A stretch of 47,053 nucleotides of DNA from assembly GCA_022360175.1 (NCBI GenBank), contig JAKSDI010000143.1, forward strand, positions 1-47,053, given 5' to 3'. The DNA is from Chitinophagales bacterium. GTDB lineage: Bacteria; Bacteroidota; Bacteroidia; Chitinophagales; Saprospiraceae. Every line of letters begins with the position of its first letter. Position 1 is the first letter of the stretch. The notes beneath the pieces were generated by a model. The model made no database searches and was not told where the DNA came from. It saw only the letters and a program-made list of their open reading frames with translations. Shown here piece after piece: positions 27,701 to 35,583 of the stretch. Position numbers and translations under genes: made by a program.

Positions 27701-30426
27701 TCTGCAACCAGATTAGACAACAAACATTCGCCACAATCCAATGTAAATGGTACTGACAGGCAGCATTCATCTATAGCATTGGTAGATATACCGCACACAA
27801 TTAATTCATAGGTACCACTGCCCGATACCGGGAAGGTAAAATTAATTGGGTTGAAGATACCTTCGTATACCACCGTTTCACTATAGTCTGCTTCTGGTAT
27901 TGTTATAAACAACACATCTCCTATTTCTGCACCTATCACATCAATTTCCATGTAGCCTACTGTACCATCATCAAAGCAAAATGGCCCTTCTCTAAAGTCA
28001 ATTTCTTCCAATGGACAAGGATCACACCACTCAGGAGCTGGGGTTTGGAATAAAGTTGTGGCACAACAAGCAGGCTGGCCTATTAAACACACACTAATCT
28101 CATCATATCCCTGAGCAGGAATGGGCCAATTGTTCAAGTCTAATCCAAGAGGGAATATATCCGGGTTAGGAGAAGGATTAGAATACCCCAAAGTTTGTGT
28201 GTATCCCGTTACCAAAGAGGTAACTACAAATAAATCATTTAGATTAGATACCAAGTTAAGGTTTATTGTCTGATCATATCCACCAGCAGGATTACATTCG
28301 GCATTGAAATCATGCCATAAAGTAATTGAACAAGGCTCACAGTTTACAGCAAGTAATTCTGTACTTGCAGAACAGTTAGTATCACTAGCATCCACTACTT
28401 CAAACACCATGTTTTCTGTTGGCCCTACAAATGGGCTTAGTGTAATTGGAAGATCATCATAGGAGTAATAGCCATACATATCGCCATCAATAGACAACAT
28501 AAAGGTATCAGAGGTGCCTACATGGTTAAAATCAAGATCTACGCTAAATACGTTGTTGGGATTACAGGGAGAAGCCTCCACTACCAAATCTGTTATATCA
28601 CAAGCTGCTGTAGGATTAATACATAAGTTATCAATTCTAAAGTCACCTTCTCCTCCTACTAATAGTGTTTGTACATTACCAGTAAAAATCAACTGGCCTT
28701 CTGTCATACTATTGTTATCAAATACAACCTGAACGGTGATACCAGGTGCTAAGCCATAAAATCCAGCTTGCAAATTATTTTGAATCAGGAAAGCTGCACC
28801 GTTAGCGGCAAGGTTAATGCCGCCACCGGTGTAGTAAAAATCCAAGGTAATACTGTCAATTGGTTCTGAATAGCCAGTCAAATCGAAGACGGCATTCACG
28901 GATTCGAATTGTATATAACTTCCTGTTGCTGCAGCCATTTCAGAATTGCTGGCAGCATCTAAAATGTTGATGTCACCATAAGTAGTGGTCCAGAAAAGCG
29001 TTTGGTAAGGCAATAAAAACATGCTTACCCCATTTTCATTGAAAAAAGGAGTACCTGCAGGAGTGCCCACACTACCACCATAAACACTGCCTTCAAGCAA
29101 GCCGTCAAAGGTGATACAATCTGAAGGCTGATCGTCTGGACAATCAGGCTCTATAGTTATAGTAGAGCAGCAGTCGGGATTATCATTTTCACATACGGTC
29201 AATTCAAAGCCCTCTGAATCGGGCTGCAATCCGACAATTACTTCCTCCTCTTCCATAAGGTTCCGGATGAATTCGCAATCGGAAGCCTCAAGCATTACGG
29301 TAGGGATAGCAGGATCATCTACATTGTCTAATCCATTCATCAAAATCAGATCATCTTCATGGTTACAGATGATCACGCCTATAGCTCCTGCCGCTTCTGC
29401 ATTTATAGACTTTTGCTCAAAAGGACATGACCCACGATCGATTAAAGCAATATTCCCGGCTACTTCATTGGCATTGATAATATCATTACAAGCCCTTGAT
29501 GGGTCTGCTGAATCATCATAAGCATTTACCACAATACCTCCTAATCCGTTATCGGGAATTGCCGGGCCAAATAAAGCCGCGCTATAAGGAAGCTGAGTAA
29601 AAGGGCCCGCCGCTCCTAAAAAAGTTAGATTTCCATTACTGTTATTGCCCGGCACAATTCCGGTCAACGTATAAGGTAATTCGGTGCCAGCTTCAATGAA
29701 ATCTACGATTTCGTCATTCATTAAAATATCAAAACCAGCAACATTGGGAGAAGTGCTTAAATGATCAAAATCTACATCAATATCATAACTGCCATCATCA
29801 TTACATTCTACTATTTCTGCATTGAGATTTAGAATACCACAATCTGTATTCGTACCAAAGCACACATTATCTACACCAAACTCTTGCCCACCAACTAAAA
29901 GGCTCTCGATTACTCCTGTCACACAAACCACCCCACTTATTATTCCACCTGGATTATTTAATTCGGTAATTGTTACACTCGCATTAGGGAATGTCAAGCC
30001 CAAAATTTCATCAAAATCCTGAACTACAGAAACGGGGCTTCCATTTACAGCAAAATTTTCTTCTCCACCACCATCTACAAAATCAAAACAAACCTCCTGA
30101 ACGGCACCACCAGCAGCCGAAAAATTCAGCATTAAGCTGTTGTTGCCCATAAAGATATAGTTGCCATCGAGGCCAAACCATCCATCATTATTGACTGTAG
30201 CGTTTCCAAAACCAGTATTTCCATTGGAATAAAGTATTTCTTCAATTGTAACATTTAGCCCTTCTTCTCCCAGGATAACTTCCCCAGGGTCTAAACCAAG
30301 AGCAGGGCCTATTAATAAGCCCGCAGGAAACTGGTTAAAATCCACACAAGTGATGTTAACCGGTTGCCCAGATAAATAGGTGATAAAAAATAAACTAGAG
30401 AGTAAAGTTATAAAGCCTTTGTTCAT
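21733..30426 (-). CDS. Giant T9SS-sorted cysteine-rich repeat protein with PA, dockerin-like and cohesin-like domains
   Basis: About 2897 residues from the ATG at 30426, where a signal peptide starts (MNKGFITLLSSLFFITYLSG); the frame stays open 65 codons upstream but would overlap the divergent gene. Four ~160-residue beta domains end in a DN(V/I/L)C(F/L/I) motif: one at the N-terminus, one near 28.6-29.1 kb, and two near 22.8-23.8 kb. A protease-associated domain (about residues 262-402; RGSCPFEQKSINAEAAGAIG) is inserted after the first. The centre (about 23.8-28.5 kb) alternates two cysteine-rich repeat types of 80-100 residues, one ending around NPDCC, the other containing YGxYSYDDLPxTxGPF. 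Near the end are a dockerin-like pair (GDANADNLAHHVD, DCNGDGIIDWSDRMV), a cohesin-like beta domain and a T9SS type A domain (YPNPASRWINV to LIVRQ). Probably a surface adhesin or matrix protein. Confidence 0.85.
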   Translation of the reverse strand: MNKGFITLLSSLFFITYLSGQPVNITCVDFNQFPAGLLIGPALGLDPGEVILGEEGLNVTIEEILYSNGNTGFGNATVNNDGWFGLDGNYIFMGNNSLMLNFSAAGGAVQEVCFDFVDGGGEENFAVNGSPVSVVQDFDEILGLTFPNASVTITELNNPGGIISGVVCVTGVIESLLVGGQEFGVDNVCFGTNTDCGILNLNAEIVECNDDGSYDIDVDFDHLSTSPNVAGFDILMNDEIVDFIEAGTELPYTLTGIVPGNNSNGNLTFLGAAGPFTQLPYSAALFGPAIPDNGLGGIVVNAYDDSADPSRACNDIINANEVAGNIALIDRGSCPFEQKSINAEAAGAIGVIICNHEDDLILMNGLDNVDDPAIPTVMLEASDCEFIRNLMEEEEVIVGLQPDSEGFELTVCENDNPDCCSTITIEPDCPDDQPSDCITFDGLLEGSVYGGSVGTPAGTPFFNENGVSMFLLPYQTLFWTTTYGDINILDAASNSEMAAATGSYIQFESVNAVFDLTGYSEPIDSITLDFYYTGGGINLAANGAAFLIQNNLQAGFYGLAPGITVQVVFDNNSMTEGQLIFTGNVQTLLVGGEGDFRIDNLCINPTAACDITDLVVEASPCNPNNVFSVDLDFNHVGTSDTFMLSIDGDMYGYYSYDDLPITLSPFVGPTENMVFEVVDASDTNCSASTELLAVNCEPCSITLWHDFNAECNPAGGYDQTINLNLVSNLNDLFVVTSLVTGYTQTLGYSNPSPNPDIFPLGLDLNNWPIPAQGYDEISVCLIGQPACCATTLFQTPAPEWCDPCPLEEIDFREGPFCFDDGTVGYMEIDVIGAEIGDVLFITIPEADYSETVVYEGIFNPINFTFPVSGSGTYELIVCGISTNAIDECCLSVPFTLDCGECLLSNLVAEPTPCDDNGQYYLEVDFDYQNTSDSFNLFVFLDYEGVYAYEDLPLQVGPFDTSPFGFMVGATDVGAITGGEYCAVWDTLPPYQCEDLCALEAINMIDVECDYSSDMTFVCNALFEIIGATEGDSLIVSVDGVTFFEVYNGQFLDVNVPCFPNSSLHTIEVCLITADGASDCCIALDFEIDCNQNCPLESIEFIVPPTCLAPGESYYYASFEVIGAEVGDLLTITSSSSNVTYTEVYNGQLVDVEIPLTDLGMDILTICTVAPDPINNIECCISVEFDIACPSCEIYDLVLEPYCDGDSLYYFDIDFVVEGIFADTFVLDMDNGFHAQFLYDDLPVTFGPFQSTGENLFVWLYDFDGECGTNTYFQTPDCLDGCVLGAVTSPVASAGCNNDGTYNIPLTIENAQIGDFFYVYSQLTNHADTITYGVGTADVLQISNWPSPSQGYDELTICLYDNPDCCVEYGFEVPCITDCVFEDWGIWLDSCVGSEAYLYVEAFSNTPNTVGYGVTVGNVTIGGLSFNEGHIVGPFPVNGTGIMGVELVHPDCVIYEEVSVEGCIDPPCELPLLEVSTECGNASAIVFFEFYDVPFNSWYYVEIPEANISDTLFLGGPTTFPLTIPLPAPDVSLTFDVLICDLFNPDCCEVYTVLVECPPACIIGSDLYNPGAICEQGSDLYSAEILVSGLVEGDSVVITSLETGYTTAYAFVPNGNIGTFYWMDISLLMPIPPNGYDVLEICSADDPNCCTIMEFPVDCFGCGIEDVAWEYECLEDGSFYITIYDLAPNSPLTVNYFFETPGYPGEEFYLSNLPITYGPYNTGPNQDSFVFEVSQADCEPYVEEFIPDCNIAGCLFTNVVIEPHSCDDGYFMMDVDVTVNDPGALGYYIIVDGGFYGPFNYSEPYVTIGPFEGDGATIYDVLILDIEDLTCSWYTELDPVDCNNTGGCDITDLQVTTLDCTPGGTYGIVVDFEVENPGNSFFEVFGPDGEPLGYYPLFIRPVTIQGIEPIEPGLGTITVCINDNPNCCASQSIIVPDCPSECEILDVSVEFAYCDTAGFYVQLDFAVDNPQSNGYSVVGNGENYGNFSYNQPMPIIGPFSPFTDNIYELVVTDLEDDDCSGFVEFPAFDCDYDCEIGAIVEGTNCTSDSTYFIVLGVDVVNPNSYFVDVYTSAGDFLGFYPITVDGYVLIEGVPYTNVGFLELVVCVNDNPDCCTSVTVQEPNCGEDCVISNVEASFAYCENDSFYVQLDFSYVNPVSDGYAVVGNGMNYGTYSYDEPFPVIGPFASNANQVYELGVFDLEDDNCSSFTEFPAFSCVQPECIALEEVGQQVYNLESGYEDGSLLFETPIANVYMETLDNNCNNCTVEIADASNYPDFTDAEGNVLELQPGGIELVFGNTDGYTQQFTFDFGVNIDSIMVAVNGSDYITVHLYDAFTSLPGGVSMVIDSYNWPAGTGTITFTGPIESLGIYTLEEFPIDNICLLEYMDDNDCIEFAAFDHLTYWDTLRLNDYGVPESMQLVENGVSMEGTSIPWGNNNDYFGGIYVSTENVLCGLETEGAKLFIDGGIAFDFTPTPQSDVPNSISFDLGLCFNLSSDVIYMEINGESFIGSPFDFPTMVAGVLIEGEQIGISFWNITLTGDLEEFVLGGQNITLDNICFATIGQPIIEVWPGDANADNLAHHVDLLNIGIAYGDVGPYRPEDGTSWIGMDALNWNSSFANGINYKHADCNGDGIIDWSDRMVIEQNYGLSHGPSQEIESLPFTDLDPPVFVDFNSEIPSGTGFNVPIIAGTEDSPLDDIYGIAFTVEFDPELLPPGDIQIIYPTSWFGEPEVNSMTIDRTYAQEGIIEIAMTRIDHNNVSGYGPVAYIIGVIDDIAGLKADTDIMVTKVKAIDKDEKRIPISTPPTIFSIISKGDDGDINEEANGIFSVYPNPASRWINVTSRHGFEPEELTLINANGQVLDVPQENNNRISLESVPAGTYVLRIRSGKTQVHKLIVRQ

Positions 30427-30511
30427 GGCAGCTAGATTTGTTTTTTCTAAGGGTTTATTCACATTACAAATGTGGTAATAAGAAAAGCGATTTTGAAGTA
30501 CTATTTTTTTG

Positions 30512-30519
30512 TATTTTTG
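30512..30519 (+). promoter_or_regulatory. Possible -7 promoter box of the helical-repeat/sigma operon
   Basis: TATTTTTG fits TAnnTTTG; a TTTTG at 30491-30495 lies 16 nt upstream, slightly close for a -33 box. It is about 95 bp before the ATG at 30614, in AT-rich divergent DNA. Confidence 0.35.
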
Positions 30520-30613
30520 GATTTTATTACAAAAAAATACACCCAAACAAAACCACAAAATACTGTATAACAACAAAATACAAACAAACACACTCTTAAT
30601 TTTTTTGGTTTTT

Positions 30614-32074
30614 ATGTTCAAGAATAAATTAATCCAGTTGATAAATAATTTTGAGAGGAAAGAAATGACCCGTTTCCGGGAATTTGCTTGCTCTCCTTAT
30701 TTCAATAAGCATGAGGAGGTTAAGGCTTTAATTACTTATTTCAGCGATATTTTCCCTCGTTGTGATAAAAAGCATTGTGATCGTTATACTATCTTCCAGG
30801 CTCTATTTCCCGGGCAACAACACGATCAACAAAAATTAGCGGTTTTATTTACCTATTCTATGCGGCTGGCAGAGCAGTTTTTGTGTCAAGAACAGTTTAA
30901 TCATCATCATGATTATCAAGAGCGGCTTTTACTCCAACACCTCAGAGAAAAAAACCAGATTCAGTTTTTCGAAAAGCGTTTAAAAAGTAATGAAAAAGCA
31001 ACGAATCTGGTGCAGGTCAGGGAGTCTCAGTGGTACTATAATGCATATTATTTAGCCACAGAAGCCGATAATCTTTTTAAGTTGTCCGGGGAAGGAACGA
31101 GAGATGACAGCCTTCAACGAAAACAGGCTTTTCTCGATCGCTTTTATCTTGCTGAAACACTTAAAGACGCTTGCGAAATGAAGGTAAGAAGCCGGATGTT
31201 AAAAGTTCATTACCACAATGCATTGCAAGATACGATCATGACGGAAGTGGAACAGCAATACGAGCATTTTGGCAAAGAACCGCTCATCGCTATTTATTAT
31301 CACATCTACCGAATGATCACATCTGACGATGTTCAATACTATTTTAATACATTAAAAACACTTGAAGAGAATCAGAATTACCTCCCCACGGAAGAACTTC
31401 GGAATACATATAATTATTTGCAAAATTATTGCATCAAAAAAATCAATAAAGGGGCTCCCAATTTTCTGGGCGAAATATTTAAACTTTATAAAGCACAGCT
31501 AAAGAGAGGATTACTATATGAGAATGGTTTGCTTTCGGAGTGGCATTATAAAAATATTGTCACAACGGGTATCAGACTGGAAGAATTGGAATGGGTATAC
31601 GAATTCATTGAATCCTACCATAAAAAGATCTCTGCCGGAAACAGGGAAAATGCCTATAGATTTAATCTTGCCTCCTATTATTATGCCGCTGGAAAATTTG
31701 ACGAAGTGCTTCCTTTACTTACTCAGGTAGAATATTATGACCTGCGTTACAACTTAGGGGCTAAAGCACTTTTATTGCGAACTTATTACGACCTAGAAGA
31801 ATATGAAGCACTTTTTTCACTTACCGATTCTTTTAAGCAATACCTTTCTCGTAATAAATTGATGGCGGATGTGCGCCGTCAGGGTTATCATAATTTATTC
31901 AAATTGACGAGGAGAGCTGCTTTCATTCGCTTAAACTTAACCTACTCCAAGCCTGACAAAAGCCAAAAAGAATTGCGTAAATTAAAAGAGGATATTGCTG
32001 AATCTGATGCTATCTTTAACAAAAGCTGGCTGGAAGAAAAAGTAATGAAAATTGAAAAAGAATTAAAAAAATAG
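30614..32074 (+). CDS. Uncharacterised helical-repeat (TPR-like) protein
   Basis: A 486-residue cytosolic protein from the ATG at 30614 (MFKNKLIQLINNFERKEM); a longer frame starts at 30509 inside the divergent gene's leader. It is almost entirely alpha-helical, rich in Tyr/Leu/Lys, with repeated helix-pair segments such as NAYRFNLASYYYAAGKFDEVLPLL and ALLLRTYYDLEEYEALFSL, typical of TPR-type solenoids. The N-terminal pattern FxRKEMTRFREFACSPYFNKHEEV recurs, as I remember, in unnamed proteins of Saprospirales, so it seems lineage-conserved. No catalytic motif. It precedes an ECF sigma gene by 45 bp and may be co-transcribed with it. Confidence 0.75.
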   Translation: MFKNKLIQLINNFERKEMTRFREFACSPYFNKHEEVKALITYFSDIFPRCDKKHCDRYTIFQALFPGQQHDQQKLAVLFTYSMRLAEQFLCQEQFNHHHDYQERLLLQHLREKNQIQFFEKRLKSNEKATNLVQVRESQWYYNAYYLATEADNLFKLSGEGTRDDSLQRKQAFLDRFYLAETLKDACEMKVRSRMLKVHYHNALQDTIMTEVEQQYEHFGKEPLIAIYYHIYRMITSDDVQYYFNTLKTLEENQNYLPTEELRNTYNYLQNYCIKKINKGAPNFLGEIFKLYKAQLKRGLLYENGLLSEWHYKNIVTTGIRLEELEWVYEFIESYHKKISAGNRENAYRFNLASYYYAAGKFDEVLPLLTQVEYYDLRYNLGAKALLLRTYYDLEEYEALFSLTDSFKQYLSRNKLMADVRRQGYHNLFKLTRRAAFIRLNLTYSKPDKSQKELRKLKEDIAESDAIFNKSWLEEKVMKIEKELKK

Positions 32075-32119
32075 TGCCTACTGGCAACCCCTGTTCGAAA
32101 TTCTACGTGTAGAGATAGA

Positions 32120-32686
32120 ATGATGAGCAAAACAGAACCACATAAGGAAATTATCATCGATTGCCAAAACGGGAATCGTAGTGCTCAGCGAAAGCTGTAT
32201 CAACACTATTATGCCTATGGTATGAATATATGCCTCCATTATTCCAAAAACAGAGAAGAAGCTCAGGAAATCCTAAATGATGGCTTTTTGAAAGTTTTCA
32301 AAAAAATTAGTTCCTATAAATTCAAAGGAAGTTTCCGGGCATGGCTAAGGCGTATATTAATACATTCGGCAATAGATTACTTCCGAAAACATCACAAAGA
32401 AGAAGCAACACTGGAAATAATACATCTCAGAGAACCTTCTGTAAACAATAGTGGAGCTGGTAAGTTGGAACTAGATGACGTAATGAAATTAGTACAACAG
32501 CTTCCTCCGGCATATCGTATAGTTTTCAACCTTCATGTAGTTGAAGGCTATACACACTGGGAGATTGCCCAACAATTGGGCATCACTACCGGGACATCAA
32601 AGTCCAATTTATCAAAAGCCAGAGCAAAGTTACAGAAGGCGGTTATTGCATTATATCCAGAACAATATAAAGATTTGGAGATATGA
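32120..32686 (+). CDS. ECF RNA polymerase sigma factor
   Basis: A 188-residue sigma-70 family protein with only regions 2 and 4. Region 2: REEAQEILNDGFLKVFKKI and SFRAWLRRILIHSAIDYFRK; region 4: LPPAYRIVFNLHVVEGYTHWEIAQQLGITTGTSKSNLSKAR with the recognition helix in the last part. Two consecutive ATG codons are possible starts. The stop overlaps the start of the next gene by four bases (ATGA), the usual coupling of an ECF sigma factor with its anti-sigma partner. Confidence 0.92.
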   Translation: MMSKTEPHKEIIIDCQNGNRSAQRKLYQHYYAYGMNICLHYSKNREEAQEILNDGFLKVFKKISSYKFKGSFRAWLRRILIHSAIDYFRKHHKEEATLEIIHLREPSVNNSGAGKLELDDVMKLVQQLPPAYRIVFNLHVVEGYTHWEIAQQLGITTGTSKSNLSKARAKLQKAVIALYPEQYKDLEI

Positions 32687-34083
32687 GCCAGGAACATTTT
32701 GATGATTTACTCAGGCAAAGCTTCGATGAGGAAAGAGCAATTCCTTTTGACGAAGATGGATGGATGGCATTAGAAAACCAGTTGCCAAAGAAGAGAAGAT
32801 ATATATTGCCTCTATGGTTTTTATTATTACTTGGCAGTGGGTGGCTATTGGCAGGCCTATTATTTTTTCTTAATGATAAGAATAATACAGAAAGCGTAAA
32901 AATCAATACCCCTGCTACTGAAATAAAATCAGCAGCTGAGGTAAATCAAATTGATACAGTCTATTTAAAAGAACCTGAAATTATCATTCAAAGAGATACT
33001 ATCATACAATACATTCATTCCCCTTCTTTTGATAGCGAATTAAAATTACAGAACAAGACAAACTCCAGTGAAACTAAAAACCTCCCTATTGCCTTAACTC
33101 CTACCAGCACTACAATTGATCCTCCTTTTGCTAATACAACAATTGCTTCAACCCCTATAGAGGAGAAACAACAAGGGCAAATCATCACTGACAATATCGG
33201 TCCAAATAAAAAAACACCAAGTGTTCAATTTGCAACAGCTCCTTTTATTCCAAAAAAATCTACTATTCTGGTATTAGAAGCTCCTGCAGAGGTAGTTTTC
33301 AGTAATACTGCAAATAAAGGATATAAAAAACAGTATAAGCCTCTTCATTGGACCAAAGATCTATACGTTGGTGTACATTATGGTGATGGCAGGGTTGCTG
33401 ATGATAAGATACCTACTACCGTCTATTCGGGTTTTTCTAGTGCCACTTTAGACAATAGCATTCAAGTACTTAATAACAAGTACGTAATTGCCAACGCTGA
33501 TACTTTCAGGCTTGCACCTGTCGGCCTAAGGCAATATGGTGTAGAAGTAGGTTATGATATTAACAGATTTATAACCGTCAATGCTCAAATTGGGAGGGAA
33601 GCGTATAGTTTCGATCATTATAATGAAGGAATCAGCAGCTTTAGAGAAAATAACGACGAGATTAACCTTGAAGGAGCTTATGAAATTGAATATGACTCAA
33701 ATAATACTGGTACAAACAATCTTTTCACCACCCAAAAAGCAATGTATTACGAATTAGGCACTCGGGTCAGGCTCCCCTGGCGAATTAGCCCAATCTTACA
33801 ATCCAGCCTGAGGATGAGATCTCACATTACTCGCAACTCAGAATTTCAATCCAGGAGTTTAACTGCGGACGCACAAAGCGTTCAATTAAACACCTTTAAC
33901 GAACAGGATCGAGTTAATAAATTACGCATAGAGCACTTAAAGCTTGGTACAGGGCTCGCCTGGAGATTGTCTCCCAGGCTAGAACTACAAAGTTCGTTCA
34001 ACACTTATATGAAATTGAGAAAAGAAGTTTTTCTCCAGCCAGACTGGACATTAAATATAGGCCTCAATTACCGTTTTCGATAA
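32683..34083 (+). CDS. Probable anti-sigma membrane protein with beta-barrel-like C-terminus
   Basis: A 466-residue protein overlapping the sigma gene by 4 bp. Residues 1-38 are short, acidic and cytosolic (HFDDLLRQSFDEERAIPFDEDGWMAL); one transmembrane helix follows (about 40-63); then a Ser/Thr/Pro-poor-structure linker (64-215); then about 250 residues of alternating strands ending in LNIGLNYRFR, the look of an outer-membrane beta-barrel (YVGVHYGDGRV, YGVEVGYDIN, MYYELGTRVRL, LKLGTGLAWRL). No zinc anti-sigma motif is seen. By position it should restrain the preceding sigma factor. Having both an inner-membrane helix and a barrel domain would let one polypeptide span the periplasm. Confidence 0.72.
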   Translation: MSQEHFDDLLRQSFDEERAIPFDEDGWMALENQLPKKRRYILPLWFLLLLGSGWLLAGLLFFLNDKNNTESVKINTPATEIKSAAEVNQIDTVYLKEPEIIIQRDTIIQYIHSPSFDSELKLQNKTNSSETKNLPIALTPTSTTIDPPFANTTIASTPIEEKQQGQIITDNIGPNKKTPSVQFATAPFIPKKSTILVLEAPAEVVFSNTANKGYKKQYKPLHWTKDLYVGVHYGDGRVADDKIPTTVYSGFSSATLDNSIQVLNNKYVIANADTFRLAPVGLRQYGVEVGYDINRFITVNAQIGREAYSFDHYNEGISSFRENNDEINLEGAYEIEYDSNNTGTNNLFTTQKAMYYELGTRVRLPWRISPILQSSLRMRSHITRNSEFQSRSLTADAQSVQLNTFNEQDRVNKLRIEHLKLGTGLAWRLSPRLELQSSFNTYMKLRKEVFLQPDWTLNIGLNYRFR

Positions 34084-34115
34084 CAATCTATTTTGCTCAC
34101 TTTTTTCTTCCTGAT

Positions 34116-34151
34116 TCAGGTAGCTGGTCTTACTGGCTATCTGATTTTTTT
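34116..34151 (+). terminator. Rho-independent terminator
   Basis: A 9-bp stem (TCAGGTAGC / GCTATCTGA, one G-U pair) with an 11-nt loop and seven T. It closes the sigma/anti-sigma transcript. Confidence 0.82.
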
Positions 34152-34206
34152 ACCTCCCAATAAAACAATAAGTTTCTTTCAAAAAAAACTGAACCAATAG
34201 TATAAT

Positions 34207-34221
34207 AATTTGTAACTTTCC
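34207..34221 (+). promoter_or_regulatory. Promoter-like motif AATTTGTAACTTTCC upstream of rmuC
   Basis: This 15-mer lies 30 bp before the rmuC ATG and matches 14 of 15 bases of the motif at 37077-37091 ahead of the second ECF sigma gene. It loosely resembles a -7 box (TTTG) or an ECF -35 box (TGTAAC). Confidence 0.4.
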
Positions 34222-34251
34222 ACATTCGTTTTTCAAACAATTTGCTGTAAC

Positions 34252-35574
34252 ATGTCTGAATTTTTGACTATTGCACTTCCTTTTTTATTAATTGGGCTGT
34301 TGTTGGGTGGCGGTATAATATGGCTGGCGTTAAAAGTGCAACTGCAAAAAAATCATATCACCAAAGAGGAAATGAAGCAGAACTATGTTCCCATTGCTTC
34401 TTTCCAGCAGTTGCAGCAACAATCCGATATTTATCAAGAAAATTTATACGAAAAAGAAGAAGAGTTAAAAATGCTGAGCAGTCGCCTTGCCAGTCAGCAG
34501 CAAATGATTATCCATTTGGAGGAAAAACTGGAAAATCAATTAAAAGAGCAAGAAAAAATAGAACAAAGAGCTCAAGTAGAATTTGAAAACCTTGCCAATC
34601 GATTATTAGACGAAAAAAGCCAAAAATTTACGAATCAAAACCAAGAGCAGCTTTCTCACATCTTATCTCCCTTGCAAGAAAAAATTAAAACTTTTGAAGA
34701 AAGCATTGAAAAGCGATTTTTAGAAGAAACCAAAGACCGCATTAGCCTTAAGAAAGAAATCGAGCATCTCAGAAGTCTCAATCAACAGCTTAGCACTGAT
34801 GCCAATAACCTTGCCAGTGCGCTTAAAGGGGATAATAAAACGCAAGGTGATTGGGGAGAAATTCAACTAGAGTTGATATTACAAAGAGCAGGTCTGACAA
34901 AAAATATACACTATCTCGTTCAACCCAGTTTTACGGATAACGGCAAGCAGAAACGACCCGATTTTGTAATCAAGCTACCAGATAACAAACATCTCATTAT
35001 TGATTCAAAAGTATCTCTCACTGCCTATGATCGCTTTTGTCAGGCTAATAAAAATGAAAGTGCCATTCATCTAAAATCACACTTAGATAGTATTCGGCAA
35101 CACGTCAAAAGTCTGAGTAGTAAAAACTACCAGCAGCTCTATCAGATTAACTCGCCTGATTACCTTTTGCTATTTATTCCCATTGAGCCAGCTTTCGCAT
35201 TGGCAATTCAAGAAGATCAGCGTCTATTTCTTGATGCATTAGACAAGAATATTGTGATTGTTTCTACTTCTACTTTGCTGGCTACCATGCGGACCGTTTC
35301 TTTTATCTGGAAACAGGAAAAACAAAAAAGTAGTGTATTGGAAATTGCCCGTCAAAGTGGCTTGTTATACGATAAATTTGTCTCTTTTGTTGATGATTTA
35401 AAAGGTATTGGGCATCGACTTAACCAAACCCAGTCTTCCTATCAGGATGCCATGAATAAACTAGTGGATTCTAAAAAGTTTGGTTCTACCTTGATTGGCA
35501 GAGCAGAACGTATTCGAGCATTGGGAGCCAGAACAACTAAGAAGTTACCAGAAGAACTGCTGGAAGAAGAATAA
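34252..35574 (+). CDS. rmuC: DNA recombination protein RmuC
   Basis: A 440-residue protein: N-terminal hydrophobic helix (about 5-25), a long Gln/Glu-rich coiled coil (about 40-190), then the RmuC nuclease-like core: LKGDNKTQGDWGEIQLELIL, RPDFVIKLPDNKHLIIDSKVS (PD-(D/E)xK-like acidic/Lys cluster) and PDYLLLFIPIEPAFALA. RmuC limits inversions at short inverted repeats and may act on stalled DNA structures. Length is normal for the family. Transcribed alone; it converges with the acyltransferase gene 9 bp away. Confidence 0.93.
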   Translation: MSEFLTIALPFLLIGLLLGGGIIWLALKVQLQKNHITKEEMKQNYVPIASFQQLQQQSDIYQENLYEKEEELKMLSSRLASQQQMIIHLEEKLENQLKEQEKIEQRAQVEFENLANRLLDEKSQKFTNQNQEQLSHILSPLQEKIKTFEESIEKRFLEETKDRISLKKEIEHLRSLNQQLSTDANNLASALKGDNKTQGDWGEIQLELILQRAGLTKNIHYLVQPSFTDNGKQKRPDFVIKLPDNKHLIIDSKVSLTAYDRFCQANKNESAIHLKSHLDSIRQHVKSLSSKNYQQLYQINSPDYLLLFIPIEPAFALAIQEDQRLFLDALDKNIVIVSTSTLLATMRTVSFIWKQEKQKSSVLEIARQSGLLYDKFVSFVDDLKGIGHRLNQTQSSYQDAMNKLVDSKKFGSTLIGRAERIRALGARTTKKLPEELLEEE

Positions 35575-35583
35575 AGATTTAAT

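Noticed and set aside
30427-30621. N-terminal 65-codon extension of the giant protein
   Set aside because: It would overlap the divergent gene start and add a Lys/Cys-rich segment before a normal signal peptide; the Met at 30426 is the better start.
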